Assembly (NCBI RefSeq): GCF_000003605.2
Contig: NW_003132947.1
Location: 1-11,667 of the forward strand
Direction of reading: 5' to 3'
DNA from: Saccoglossus kowalevskii
Taxonomy: Eukaryota > Hemichordata > Enteropneusta > Harrimaniidae
Length of the DNA: 11,667 nucleotides
Of the stretch, positions 1-7,338 are shown piece by piece. Positions within the stretch are counted from its first letter, which is position 1. Every line of letters starts with the position of its first letter. The notes beneath the pieces are model-generated. The model had not been told where the DNA came from and did not search any database. It saw only the letters and a program-made list of their open reading frames with translations. The translations under genes were made by a program, and so were the position numbers.

Positions 1-935
1 ATATCACAGGCATCAACGCACCTGAGATTTGACCCTATCACAGACACGTAGTTTTATTTCATCTCCACCGCACACACCAACCAAATTTAGCTTGGTCCCT
101 CCATGGTCCCACCATTCGCAACAATGCGCCTGAACTTGGTCGCTTGCCTCAAGAAACAATGTACATTAGCTTGGTCTGGGGACAGTAACGGACACGTACA
201 GTAAGAGTTCAGCTTGGTCCCTACATTAATGCAACAACCGTGACGCAAAATAGCTTGATTCCCACTGAAGTCATCAACGTAAATGAGCCTGGTCCCGCCA
301 CAGGCAACAATGCAGCTTAGCATAGTCTCCGTTACAAGCATCAAGACAGCTTTGCGTCGTTCGCACTACATGCATTAACGCACCTAAGTTTGGCTCCTAG
401 CACACGCAAACAGGTAACTTGGCCTGGTCCCTTGGCTTGGTACCCATCATAAGCAACAATTCAACTTAGCCTGGTCCCCATGAAGTTTTGAACGCGAAAC
501 CACGCGGTTACAAGGGATTTCTCGTTAACACCTCCATTTCACGATATTTGTTATCTAATTTAAACTTTAAATAGAAATAAATTGCCCATTTCGCTATATT
601 TTTTATTTAATTTAAACTTTCAATTGAAATAAATCGCCCAGACTTTGCCAGTCTACCTGGTCTCCACTATATACTAGTATGCATCAACACAGCTTGGCAT
701 TGTACCCATCAGTAACAACAATGCGTCGTGGGTTGTTCCCACCACTAAAGTCACAACGCAGCGTAACTTGGTCCCCATCACAAGCAAGAAAGCAGCCACC
801 ATTAACAACTAAACGCTGCGTAAGTTGGTCCTACCACGAGCAACAATGAAATTTAGCTTCAAGTTGGTTCCCATCACCGGCAAATGTGCAGCTTAGCTTG
901 CACCCCACTATATGCAACACTGCCGGGTTTTGGTG
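1..935. repeat. Degenerate interspersed/tandem repeat domain, AGCTTGGTCCC family
   Basis: The segment is made of many diverged copies of a short module, roughly AGCTTGGTCCC followed by CATCACAAGCAACAATGC, at irregular spacing of about 30-60 bases. Clear copies of the TTGGTCCC-like core or CAACAATGC-like partner occur near 90, 170, 210, 290, 425-475, 700-720, 770, 825 and 860-890. No long identical units remain, so this is an old minisatellite or a nest of old repeats. No plausible gene is seen: an open frame on the minus strand (87-344) lies wholly inside the repeat and resembles no protein I know. The array is interrupted at about 490-650 by unrelated AT-rich sequence. Confidence 0.7.
541..640 (+). 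repeat. Tandem duplication of an AT-rich segment of about 50 bp
   Basis: Two direct copies, 541-588 and about 592-640, are offset by 52 bases. Both share the core TAATTTAAACTTT, then a GAAATAAAT-like block, and both end in CGCCCA or TGCCCA. The copies differ at several positions. The duplication sits inside the surrounding CTTGGTCCC-type repeat domain and has no coding potential. Confidence 0.75.
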
Positions 936-1264
936 ATGCCATATGGTATGTCATAACAGAATTAATATGATTTGAAAAAAAAATAGAATTGCTTGTAAGT
1001 AGCGCATGTGAGTTTTATAAAAGCTCAAATACTTTCGAATGCGTTGTTAACGATATTTCTTTCACCCAAGACAATTACATTAGCGGTAACAGTTGCTGTT
1101 CGCTATTTCATTAATCTCTCACGTGGTATTATTATCATGGTCAATCGCAACGCGCACGTGTCATGGCTTTTTACTAGTAAGTGGTACTGGAAGTAAAAAC
1201 ATAATTTGCTTTTCCACTTAAATCTAGGTTTACGAGCTAGACGAATGTGCTATTAACAGACTGA

Positions 1265-1372
1265 CAGCGAAAGTGGCGACGACTGATCTCTAAAATCGAC
1301 AAAGTCGCAAGAACACGTCGTTTCCGACAAGGGTCCCACGCAACGCGTGCAACGCATGTAAAATACATTAAG
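1265..1372 (-). mobile_element. Decayed copy of the 125-bp TTAA-type miniature inverted-repeat element
   Basis: This stretch resembles the reverse-oriented element at 7343-7467. The best block is GCAACGCATGTAAAATACAT (about 1348-1367), against ACAACGCGTGTAAAATACAT in the intact copy. It is preceded by a GGGTCCCACGC block matching GGGATTCATAGC. A CGACGACTG near 1276 may be the remnant of the terminal CAGTCGTCG. Ends and target duplication cannot be placed, and the 3' third is unrecognisable, so limits are approximate. Confidence 0.45.
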
Positions 1373-1688
1373 AAGACTTCGTCAAAAACGAACTGCTAAA
1401 TCAGAAAACCTTTCTCCTTAGTAGAGTGATTGTCCTCCAAAACAACGATGTGTATCTGAGAGATATAGTGAAGCGACGGAGAACAATTATTTATGACAAT
1501 TTGGGGGCGTCGACAAAATAATGGGATATTATGGGATAACACGTGGTTAACACCATGACAATAAATACATTAAATCGTTTTGTAAATGGTTACAACTTTT
1601 AGATCGGGAAGTAGGCGCATTAATTATTAAGTATGAGAGCGAGCCAGGAAAGACTTCATTTCCTTACAACTTTAATTGAATATCAGGG

Positions 1689-1697
1689 TATTTATAG
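1689..1697 (+). promoter_or_regulatory. Possible TATA-like element for the bHLH gene
   Basis: TATTTATAG lies about 170 bases upstream of the start codon. A TCAGAAC at about 1729 could act as an initiator at the expected distance. Such AT-rich words are common here by chance, and no transcript evidence is available, so this is weak. Confidence 0.2.
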
Positions 1698-1861
1698 TCT
1701 ACTCGGAGTGATTATGAATCAGAACTGAGGACATTTCGATATCGTTCCATCCATTCATTTCTACACGCGATAAAAATCGACATATATTTCAACGAAAATT
1801 TGGAACGAAGAGTGTATATCGCCCACTTTAAAGTGTCGACATTTGACGGAATTTGACTGGA

Positions 1862-2332
1862 ATGGAACAACAGGCATTTGGCGGTTCAAACATCGGTCCA
1901 ATGACGACGGCAAATCATAATACCGTCAGTGGGTCGTCAATCGTGATAGCGACGTCCAATAGAGCTCGTCATCGTAGAGTTCGTTCTACGGTTGCAGCCA
2001 TTTCAAGGAACCCTCCAAGACAGCAGCACAGAGAAAAGGAGCCACACCTGGTTGCCCGGAGAAACGCACGTGAAAGACGCAGAGTACAGATGGTAAACGA
2101 CGGATTTATTCGTCTGCGTCGACATGTACCGACCGATCCAAGAAATAAAAAACTTTCAAAAGTCAAGACATTACGATCGGCAATTAATTATATTCTGCAT
2201 TTGCAGAGTTTATTGAAGGACAGTAACTATGGCAACGACCAACCAGAACAACATTCTCCGAATATTAACGAACACCACGGCACAAACATTGAATGGCTTG
2301 GGTTTGACATGGTAAGTTTTTTTCTTTTATAA
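1862..2332 (+). CDS. Achaete-scute-like bHLH transcription factor (whole gene or first coding exon)
   Basis: This encodes a 156-residue DNA-binding protein of the Achaete-scute (ASC/ASCL) class of bHLH factors. In other animals these bind E-boxes as heterodimers with E-proteins and drive neural or other progenitor fates. The start is the ATG at 1862, with G at -3 and +4; an in-frame TGA lies upstream at 1844-1846. Seen in the protein: a Ser/Thr/Asn-rich N-terminus; an Arg-rich patch at residues 34-42 (RARHRRVRS, possible nuclear signal); the basic region at about 66-75 ([10 protein letters not shown], with the E-box-contacting Glu at 71); helix 1 at about 75-89 ([14 protein letters not shown]); the loop with NKKLSK; and helix 2 at about 100-118 ([16 protein letters not shown]). 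The helix-loop-helix aligns without gaps to ASCL proteins. The C-terminus is short, Asn/His/Gln-rich and ends [13 protein letters not shown]. Oddities are Ala69, where ASC proteins usually have Glu, and Lys102 in SKVKTLR, where Glu or Asp is usual. Codons 151-156 may be intronic, because ATG|GTAAGT at 2311/2312 is a consensus donor. Class assignment is confident; the orthologue is not. Confidence 0.9.
   Translation: MEQQAFGGSNIGPMTTANHNTVSGSSIVIATSNRARHRRVRSTVAAISRNPPRQQHREKEPHLVARRNARERRRVQMVNDGFIRLRRHVPTDPRNKKLSKVKTLRSAINYILHLQSLLKDSNYGNDQPEQHSPNINEHHGTNIEWLGFDMVSFFLL
2309..2317 (+). promoter_or_regulatory. Candidate 5' splice site at the end of the bHLH exon
   Basis: ATG|GTAAGT matches the metazoan donor consensus at all six intronic positions. 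It would end the coding exon after residue 150 in phase 0 and replace the six-residue tail VSFFLL with sequence from a downstream exon. The competing reading is an intronless gene, supported by AATAAA signals about 40 bases after the stop. Confidence 0.45.
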
Positions 2333-2370
2333 TTTTTGTATTTGGTACGTGCAGAATAAGATGAATAGTT

Positions 2371-2384
2371 AATAAATTAATAAA
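2371..2384 (+). terminator. Two AATAAA polyadenylation signals after the bHLH stop codon
   Basis: AATAAA occurs at 2371-2376 and again at 2379-2384, about 40-50 bases after the TAA at 2330-2332. A T/G-containing stretch (CGCTGTTCGG...TATGTGATAT) follows and could serve as a downstream element. This fits a compact single-exon transcript, but AATAAA is frequent in AT-rich DNA. Confidence 0.45.
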
Positions 2385-2447
2385 CGCTGTTCGGACTGAT
2401 ATATGTGATATATAGAAGATAATATTTGGTAATCGTAGTCCTAAGTA

Positions 2448-2511
2448 ACTATTAAAAATAGCTCTTTATCGATAGCATAGAATAAAAAAAGCCATTGCTA
2501 TTTTTAATAGT
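2448..2511. repeat. Perfect 15-bp inverted repeat (hairpin)
   Basis: ACTATTAAAAATAGC at 2448-2462 is the exact reverse complement of GCTATTTTTAATAGT at 2497-2511, with a 34-base loop. It lies about 115 bases downstream of the bHLH stop and touches the left side of a decayed transposon copy. It could be a small foldback element or a hairpin in the 3' flank. Confidence 0.75.
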
Positions 2512-2660
2512 CGCAAGCAAGCAAAAGAGGCAGTTGCAGCACGTGTTCTAATTCATCTTGTAAACAAACATCGTTATTTTCAAGCGTATTATGCGTCGCA
2601 TAGGTCCCGCATGATATCAAACACGGTGATTCGCGACGACCATTGTTCTAATCCCAACAC
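2505..2660 (+). mobile_element. Decayed copy of the TTAA-type miniature inverted-repeat element
   Basis: The segment aligns in forward orientation with the intact element at 6237-6361. Examples are CACGTGTTCTAATT against GCGTGTTCGAATTT, TGTAAACAAACA against TGTAAATAAACA, TTATTTTCAAGCGT against GTATTTTACACGCG, and TGCGTCGCATAGGTCCC against TACGTCGCTATGAGTCCC. A GCGACGACCA near 2635 matches the end motif seen in the intact copies, and a TTAA at 2505-2508 may be the left target site. The many mismatches and small indels indicate an old copy, and its ends are approximate. Confidence 0.6.
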
Positions 2661-2774
2661 CTACGATAAAATTCACAATAAAACGTTAACATTCCAAACT
2701 AGTTATCATGAATTTTGGGAATGCAATTGTCATTATCATATCACTATTCACACTTTTTTTATTTATTGTTTACA

Positions 2775-2782
2775 TGACGTCA
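2775..2782. promoter_or_regulatory. CRE-like palindrome TGACGTCA
   Basis: This is an exact match to the CREB/ATF octamer, one of three perfect copies between 2775 and 5526. Function is inferred only from the motif. Confidence 0.35.
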
Positions 2783-3453
2783 GATTACGTTAAGTCGCTT
2801 CAATATTACAATTGCTAAGTAATTAATATTTCTTTTTCCTGATACGAAAATTGCACGAAAATGCAACAATGAAGATTCTACTTCAAAGCATTATTTCAAA
2901 ATAAATAAAAATGAGTATGCATATAATAAATACATGTGATGTTTTTATCCGATGCTATCATACACAATTTTGAGATACGTGGAGATCTTTCCATCTTTTT
3001 AGGAACAAATTATAAATTGCTCTAAAATTGACATTTCCAAAACTTAAAAGTCAAAGAAATTTTGAGAAAATTTTATTTGGTAACTGATCACACATGAATG
3101 TGCCCAGAGCAACCAAGTATCTAATCTGGTGTATTCATAAATAAAGCAACAAAATCAATCACTTCAATGAAGCAGCGTTATTAATTGACACAACACTGAC
3201 TTAGGAAAGTACAGTAGTAAGGTCACTAAAAACTACAAGCCAATAAAAAAAATATTTATAGTAAAAAATGAAAAATGGAAAACAAATTTACAAAATTCAC
3301 TAACATACGAAAATACGACGTTTAACAAGATTGTGGTCATGGTAAGCCGACAAGAGATGTTGTCTCATAATAATTTTTTTTTAAATTTGGCCATTTTTAT
3401 TTCCCATTATTATTACAAATTTGTTCTATTCTGTCAAATTTGTGAAATCATTT

Positions 3454-3492
3454 ATTTGCTTTCCGGTTTCCTTATAGAATTTCTTTCTTTGA
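3454..3492 (+). other. Candidate 3' splice site and tiny terminal exon for the bHLH gene
   Basis: A pyrimidine-rich run (TTTGCTTTCCGGTTTCC) leads to TTATAG ending at 3477, a good acceptor. Joined in phase 0 to the donor at 2312, it would add only four codons (N-F-F-L) before TGA at 3490-3492. This is the best acceptor I noticed on the plus strand within about 1.2 kb, but many others are possible, including outside the window. Confidence 0.15.
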
Positions 3493-3639
3493 TTGATTGC
3501 TGTAAAAAAGACAAGTTGTTATAAAATAGTATTCGTCTTGATAGATCGTATGATAAATTGTGAAGTCAGCTTCTGGGAGTGAAGTGTGTGTTTTTGCATG
3601 GGTTTGTGTGTTGTGGTGGGGGTGTCAAGTGCGCGACGA

Positions 3640-3651
3640 GGGGGGGGGGGG
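3640..3651 (+). repeat. Poly-G tract (12 G) in a G-rich context
   Basis: Twelve consecutive G residues follow GGTGGGGGTG about 15 bases upstream. Together they offer several G-runs and could form a quadruplex. Length calls in such tracts are error-prone. Confidence 0.85.
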
Positions 3652-4185
3652 TATAATGACAAAATAACCCCAGTTAACTTTGATTCATCTCCGTTGGCAA
3701 ATTCACCCCAAATAACAGACAACACCCGTGTCCTTAAACGTATGCAAATTAACTCAGCAACGCCGCACAACAATAGGTTGATATTTGATTTTCATTTTGT
3801 CAGCAAGACCCCCTTCCTATCTTTAATTTGTAAGACACACTCTTTTTCTAATATTAGTCGCCCACTGAATTGTTACTGCTAGTGAGATCATCACCGTCAG
3901 TGTTTATTGTGATTCTGTCTTAATTGAAATGTGATCATTCATTTACCTAAAATAGACTACTTCAGACAATCCTATACCCCATACTAATATAGAATTAGTC
4001 TGAGAGTACACACAACATATTGTAACTATATGAAAACCATGATACCAATAAGCATGTTTCTAATGGGTGAGCAATTGGTACAGCAGTGTGTTATGCTCAT
4101 TCACAACACTCCGTCATGATGGCGGTGCTATAGTCATTTCAAATACATGTACCAATAATGATTTCTTAGAAATTATTTCGATATG

Positions 4186-4193
4186 TGACGTCA
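4186..4193. promoter_or_regulatory. CRE-like palindrome TGACGTCA
   Basis: This is the second exact CREB/ATF octamer in the window. About 65 bases upstream lies a GATGGCGGTGCTATAG element that resembles the CTCF-like site at 5579. Confidence 0.35.
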
Positions 4194-4417
4194 GCATGCT
4201 GGTTCAGTTGATTCATTAGCATTTGTGTATGTTTAGCCAATGGATACAATTGTTAGATTTTTCTGATTGACAGTTTGTTTGTTAACATACACTACCACTA
4301 AAGAATTTGTTTCCCCGGCAGAGTCACGAGTAGTTGGTAACAAGGCTATAACTACATCTGATAGAATCTCAGAAAATGACGATTACTCGTCGCATAAAGA
4401 GATTCTGACTCGTTTTT

Positions 4418-4432
4418 CACACACACACACAC
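4418..4432 (+). repeat. Short CA microsatellite
   Basis: About 7.5 CA units lie in otherwise AT-rich non-coding DNA. Confidence 0.85.
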
Positions 4433-4511
4433 TTCTTTCATTTTCCTATTTTAATAACTTCTTTTTCAAAACGATTAACCTTGCAAAATCAATGAATAAT
4501 TAATTTACGAC

Positions 4512-4700
4512 ATGTTGAGAAGTCACGTGCCGGACATTGCCTCTCCACTTGCCTGCGCAGAGTACAAAACAACCACTGATGCGCATCTGCAGGTGCAGTC
4601 GCTGAGTATGATGAAATTTTCAAAACGCTCATTTCTTTCCGCTCCGGAAGGGATTCCCATCAGCACGGAGGGCTGTGTGTGCAAACAGCCACGCGCCTGA
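4512..4700 (+). other. GC-richer segment with adjacent E-boxes; open frame of 62 codons
   Basis: This stretch is visibly richer in G and C than its surroundings and stays open for 62 codons from an ATG. The translation shows no domain, signal peptide or family resemblance I recognise. It contains CACGTG (4524-4529), CATCTG and CAGGTG (4584-4595). A conserved regulatory element is about as likely as a small coding exon; neither is demonstrated. Confidence 0.25.
4584..4595. promoter_or_regulatory. Abutting E-boxes CATCTG-CAGGTG
   Basis: Two CANNTG boxes abut without a spacer. The second, in context GCAGGTGC, is close to the GCAGSTGK class bound by Achaete-scute/E-protein dimers. It is therefore a candidate feedback target for the bHLH encoded about 2.3 kb upstream. 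Confidence 0.25.
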
Positions 4701-5510
4701 AAGGAAACGTCACAAGCCTGACAAATTACTACTCATACCGGTCACATCGATACATTAATGCAAAATATGCTCTCAATCAGACAGATTCATTGTTCACCCG
4801 GAATTGAAGAGATATAATGAATCAAAACGGATTTAACTTTGACTCGATTAATTTGGCAGTGTGACCGGCACACTACAACGCCATTAGTGCGTGACGGAGG
4901 AATTTATCAAGTTCAAGCTAATGAGCTATTTTGTTTATTGCGTCCTCAGTTGTTTTGTCTCTATCACACAGTACCATTGACATAATAAAGCAAGGCACAC
5001 AATGGTGTACTTCAGGAATTCTAGTTATCTTTAGAATTGTCTTGCAATTTCTTTAGCAGTGTTAGGACGTAGCATATTTATGTTATTTGCTAGCATTATG
5101 TCAACAAATAGATTGATGGAAACGTGAGGAATTTCTCAAGTTTATTAAAAAAAAGATCGTGTTGTTAACACGCCCACGTCTTATTCGAAACTCTTAAAGT
5201 TGGGGGTTTCAAATTTGAGTCAAACAACTTGTAAATTGCACTAATTCAAATACATTGTTTGTAGCTGAATTAAGAACCGCAGTTCTGTTAATGGGCTATC
5301 ATTTTTATCACGCTCAACCCCGATTAATTCTTGTTTATTTTTATTTATTTTTTAAGGAAAACAACATGGACTGTAACACGGGAGAAGAGAGTTTTGAATT
5401 CTAATATAGGATATCGAATGCCAGCATTGACAAATAACGAACAGGTGAAACGTTGTATACTGTGCCGAAGACAGGTGCTTAATTGTTACTAGGACAACGG
5501 GATTGTAGCT
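4701..5510. other. Non-coding AT-rich region, no gene recognised
   Basis: The region has no open frame with recognisable content; a minus-strand frame at 5352-5546 looks random. A T-rich stretch at 5330-5356 (TTTATTTTTATTTATTTTTT) is simple sequence. Confidence 0.5.
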
Positions 5511-5514
5511 TATC

Positions 5515-5529
5515 CACGTGACGTCACGT
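5515..5529. promoter_or_regulatory. CACGTG overlapping a CRE inside a 14-bp perfect palindrome
   Basis: CACGTG at 5515-5520 overlaps TGACGTCA at 5519-5526, and ACGTGACGTCACGT (5516-5529) is its own reverse complement. This is an ideal composite site for bZIP CREB/ATF and bHLH-Zip USF/MYC-type factors. A CTCF-like site lies 50 bases downstream, so the interval may be a promoter or enhancer core; no adjacent gene is evident. Confidence 0.45.
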
Positions 5530-5578
5530 TTAAAAATAACCGCCATCGTACCACCAGATCACATCTCAATTGCACCAT

Positions 5579-5590
5579 AGATGGCGCTAT
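5579..5590 (+). promoter_or_regulatory. CTCF-like core AGATGGCGCTAT
   Basis: The sequence matches the conserved AGRTGGCGC core of CTCF sites well. A related GATGGCGGTGCTATAG lies at 4118-4133, and both are followed by TTTCAAAT, so they could also be relics of one repeat. Confidence 0.25.
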
Positions 5591-6230
5591 TTTCAAATCT
5601 CCGTTGATCTCGGTCCGCTATACAGAAGATCTATATGTTGCTAGATGAGAAGGTTGCTCGAACACAGATATTATTGAAATTGAATAATATATAGATATTG
5701 AACTGTTTATAAATATGAAGAATTGTCTCTTGACGAAACTCTACTGTATATATGCATATTTCAATTACTTGCCTATTATTTGCCGGGTGCACGGTAGTTC
5801 TTCGTTACGTCTCTCTATAGTGCCATATTTCATGTTATTGTTTGCAAGTAATACATGAATGGCAATCCAAACTTTAGCACGGGAATACAAATTGCACGCA
5901 GTGCAAGCAATGAACAAGCAAGTTAAACACAATAAAGCCAAGTTGTTTTAGAAGAGGGTGCCCGTGTAAAATAGGATCAATTGTGTAGTGCCCCCTCAAC
6001 GGCTTAATGGGTCGTATCTCATTTGGACGCTCAAGTTTGAGAAACTAATTCTTGCACCACTACACCACAAAGCAACGACAACACGTACACCGATACGAGA
6101 AAAATAGTGGACATGGAACTAGAATTGGCGTACAACAACTAATCTTGCCTCGTTTCTCAGTCTTTAAATTGAATATCAATACATATTAAATTGTGCTATG
6201 TTTCAACAAATAAATATAATTTGAGTGTTT
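5591..6230. other. Non-coding AT-rich region, no gene recognised
   Basis: Nothing coding is seen. TGTAGTG (5984-5990) and CACTACA (6058-6064) could pair with a loop of about 67 bases, but the interior lacks tRNA features. The right edge is the TTAA target site of the intact miniature element. Confidence 0.45.
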
Positions 6231-6232
6231 AT

Positions 6233-6365
6233 TTAAAGCGCGGTGGTCGTCGCTCAGCGCGTGTTCGAATTTCATGTAAATAAACAATGTATTTTACACG
6301 CGTTGTATACGTCGCTATGAGTCCCATAGCGAACAGGACGCGGCATGATGAGCCCCGCCCTTTAA
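6233..6365 (+). mobile_element. TTAA-flanked miniature inverted-repeat transposable element, copy 1
   Basis: A 125-bp body (6237-6361) is bounded on both sides by TTAA (6233-6236 and 6362-6365), the target duplication expected of piggyBac or Kolobok superfamily transposases. Its ends form imperfect inverted repeats of about 31 bp: AGCGCGGTGGTCGTCG on the left against AGGGCGGGGCTCATCA on the right, both reaching TGTTCG. There is no coding capacity, so it must have been mobilised in trans. The AG-GCGG ends differ from the usual CCC start of piggyBac, so a Kolobok-like source is possible. That superfamily choice is inference. Confidence 0.75.
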
Positions 6366-6848
6366 CTGGAAGACCACAAACTAGAACAACTCGCATCACG
6401 TGACATTGTGCCGGTTAAGCATGATAACCACGTGTACACGATCGAAGTCATGACGTCTGTCGTCGTGGTTAACAAAGGAAGACTCCGTGTTTTGAAAACC
6501 AGTAGATATATCTAAACATATTATGCACCAATATAATGCGTTGGTTGTCGTGATACCAGTACGGGTTTCAAAGCAGACAAATTTATGGGAATCTCATGAA
6601 GTAGCGGGATTTACGTACACTAAAGCCTTTCACGTAAACAGGCACAAGATGAATCCAAACTTCAGAACGTTCCAGCTCGTATACAAGAAACACTGTGTTA
6701 CGAATTGGAAGTTTGCTCGCCAGGCAAATGTTAGGAAAACATTACTGAATTAAATTTAAACGTTCATTTCGTTTATGACGCTTAGATGTATCCACCATTG
6801 TCCACGCGTCCATTTATCAGGGCACCGCTGCAAACAACTTGAACACAC

Positions 6849-6868
6849 TTTTAATTATATAATTAAAA
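6849..6868. repeat. Perfect 20-bp AT palindrome
   Basis: TTTTAATTATATAATTAAAA equals its own reverse complement. Its centre (about 6858) is within about 7 bases of the midpoint of the inverted element pair (about 6852). Confidence 0.8.
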
Positions 6869-6933
6869 ACATTACCGAGAACTTGTCTATTGTGTGTAAC
6901 AATCAGGGCACACGTCCCACATAAGGCACGAAA

Positions 6934-6967
6934 CACCAAGTACCCACGCAATCACGCGTACTTAGTG
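6934..6967. repeat. Hairpin with 10-bp stem, one mismatch
   Basis: CACCAAGTAC (6934-6943) pairs with GTACTTAGTG (6958-6967) at nine of ten positions around a 14-base loop. No polymerase terminator or known RNA family is recognised. Confidence 0.6.
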
Positions 6968-7338
6968 CCCGATAGATTGGACCTCTTAGAGTACAGCGTC
7001 AGGGCCCAGACTATTCAAACTGGGACAGGCCGTAAGACACTAAACGTGTAAAAAGAACGTTTTAAAATAGTGATTTAAAACTTCATATCATTTTAAAGGT
7101 TTAGACTGCAGACGTGTTACTCATATCGTCTAATAACAATCGTGAGAATGTGGTCTGCATCCAGGATTGTACATTTCAGGCCAACCCCAGTTTTGGGGTA
7201 ATTTCCAACCTTTTGAAACCAGTTTTAGATTTGTACAAACCACGGACACCCACTATTTTGATGTTACCTTGATTCTGTCGAGGTCACGAGGCAATTACTC
7301 GACTTCCTCTGTTATTATGCAAGTTTTTAAAGCTAAAA

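Larger units (their letters stand above)
936..1861 (+). other. Upstream region of the bHLH gene, no gene recognised
   Basis: This is AT-rich non-coding DNA between the degenerate repeats and the bHLH start codon. It holds three perfect CACGTG boxes (1120-1125, 1155-1160, 1540-1545), the decayed transposon copy near 1265-1372 and a weak TATA-like sequence at 1689-1697. A short open frame at 1008-1196 has no recognisable motif and is probably chance. If transcription starts near 1720-1730, the 5' leader would be about 130 bases. Confidence 0.5.
2661..3580. other. Intergenic or intronic AT-rich DNA, no gene recognised
   Basis: Short open frames here (2611-2793 and 3333-3524) show no domain, motif or sensible start context. 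One perfect TGACGTCA palindrome is present at 2775-2782. The region would be intron or 3' flank of the bHLH gene, depending on whether the donor at 2312 is used. Confidence 0.5.
3581..4500. other. Non-coding region with simple repeats, no gene recognised
   Basis: The region contains a T/G-rich stretch (3583-3630), a 12-G tract, a CA microsatellite and a perfect CRE-like palindrome at 4186-4193. A 98-residue open frame at 3586-3882 runs across the poly-G tract and shows no recognisable motif, so I treat it as chance. Confidence 0.5.
6366..7338. other. Approximately 1-kb spacer between the two inverted miniature elements
   Basis: No recognisable transposase or other gene is present. The open frames at 6523-6753 (76 codons) and 7167-7481 (104 codons) have no family resemblance, and the second runs into element copy 2. 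The spacer contains two CACGTG boxes (6397-6402, 6429-6434), a 20-bp AT palindrome (6849-6868) and a hairpin (6934-6967). It may be ordinary host DNA between two independent insertions or the interior of one larger element. Confidence 0.45.

Noticed and set aside
87-344. 85-codon minus-strand open frame
   Set aside because: It lies entirely within degenerate repeats and repeats the same words; not a plausible protein.
1853-1861. In-frame TTG at 1853 as start of the bHLH protein
   Set aside because: A non-AUG start is unnecessary because an ATG with G at -3 and +4 follows at 1862, and a stop lies just upstream at 1844-1846.
1969-2166. 65-codon minus-strand frame opposite the bHLH exon
   Set aside because: It is a shadow of the real coding strand.
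3586-3882. 98-codon plus-strand open frame
   Set aside because: It crosses a 12-G tract, where length is unreliable, and shows no motif beyond low-complexity glycine and a chance hydrophobic start.
5984-6064. tRNA-like fold with a 7-bp TGTAGTG/CACTACA acceptor stem
   Set aside because: The interior lacks A-box and B-box sequences, and no T-arm can be formed; the stem is likely chance.
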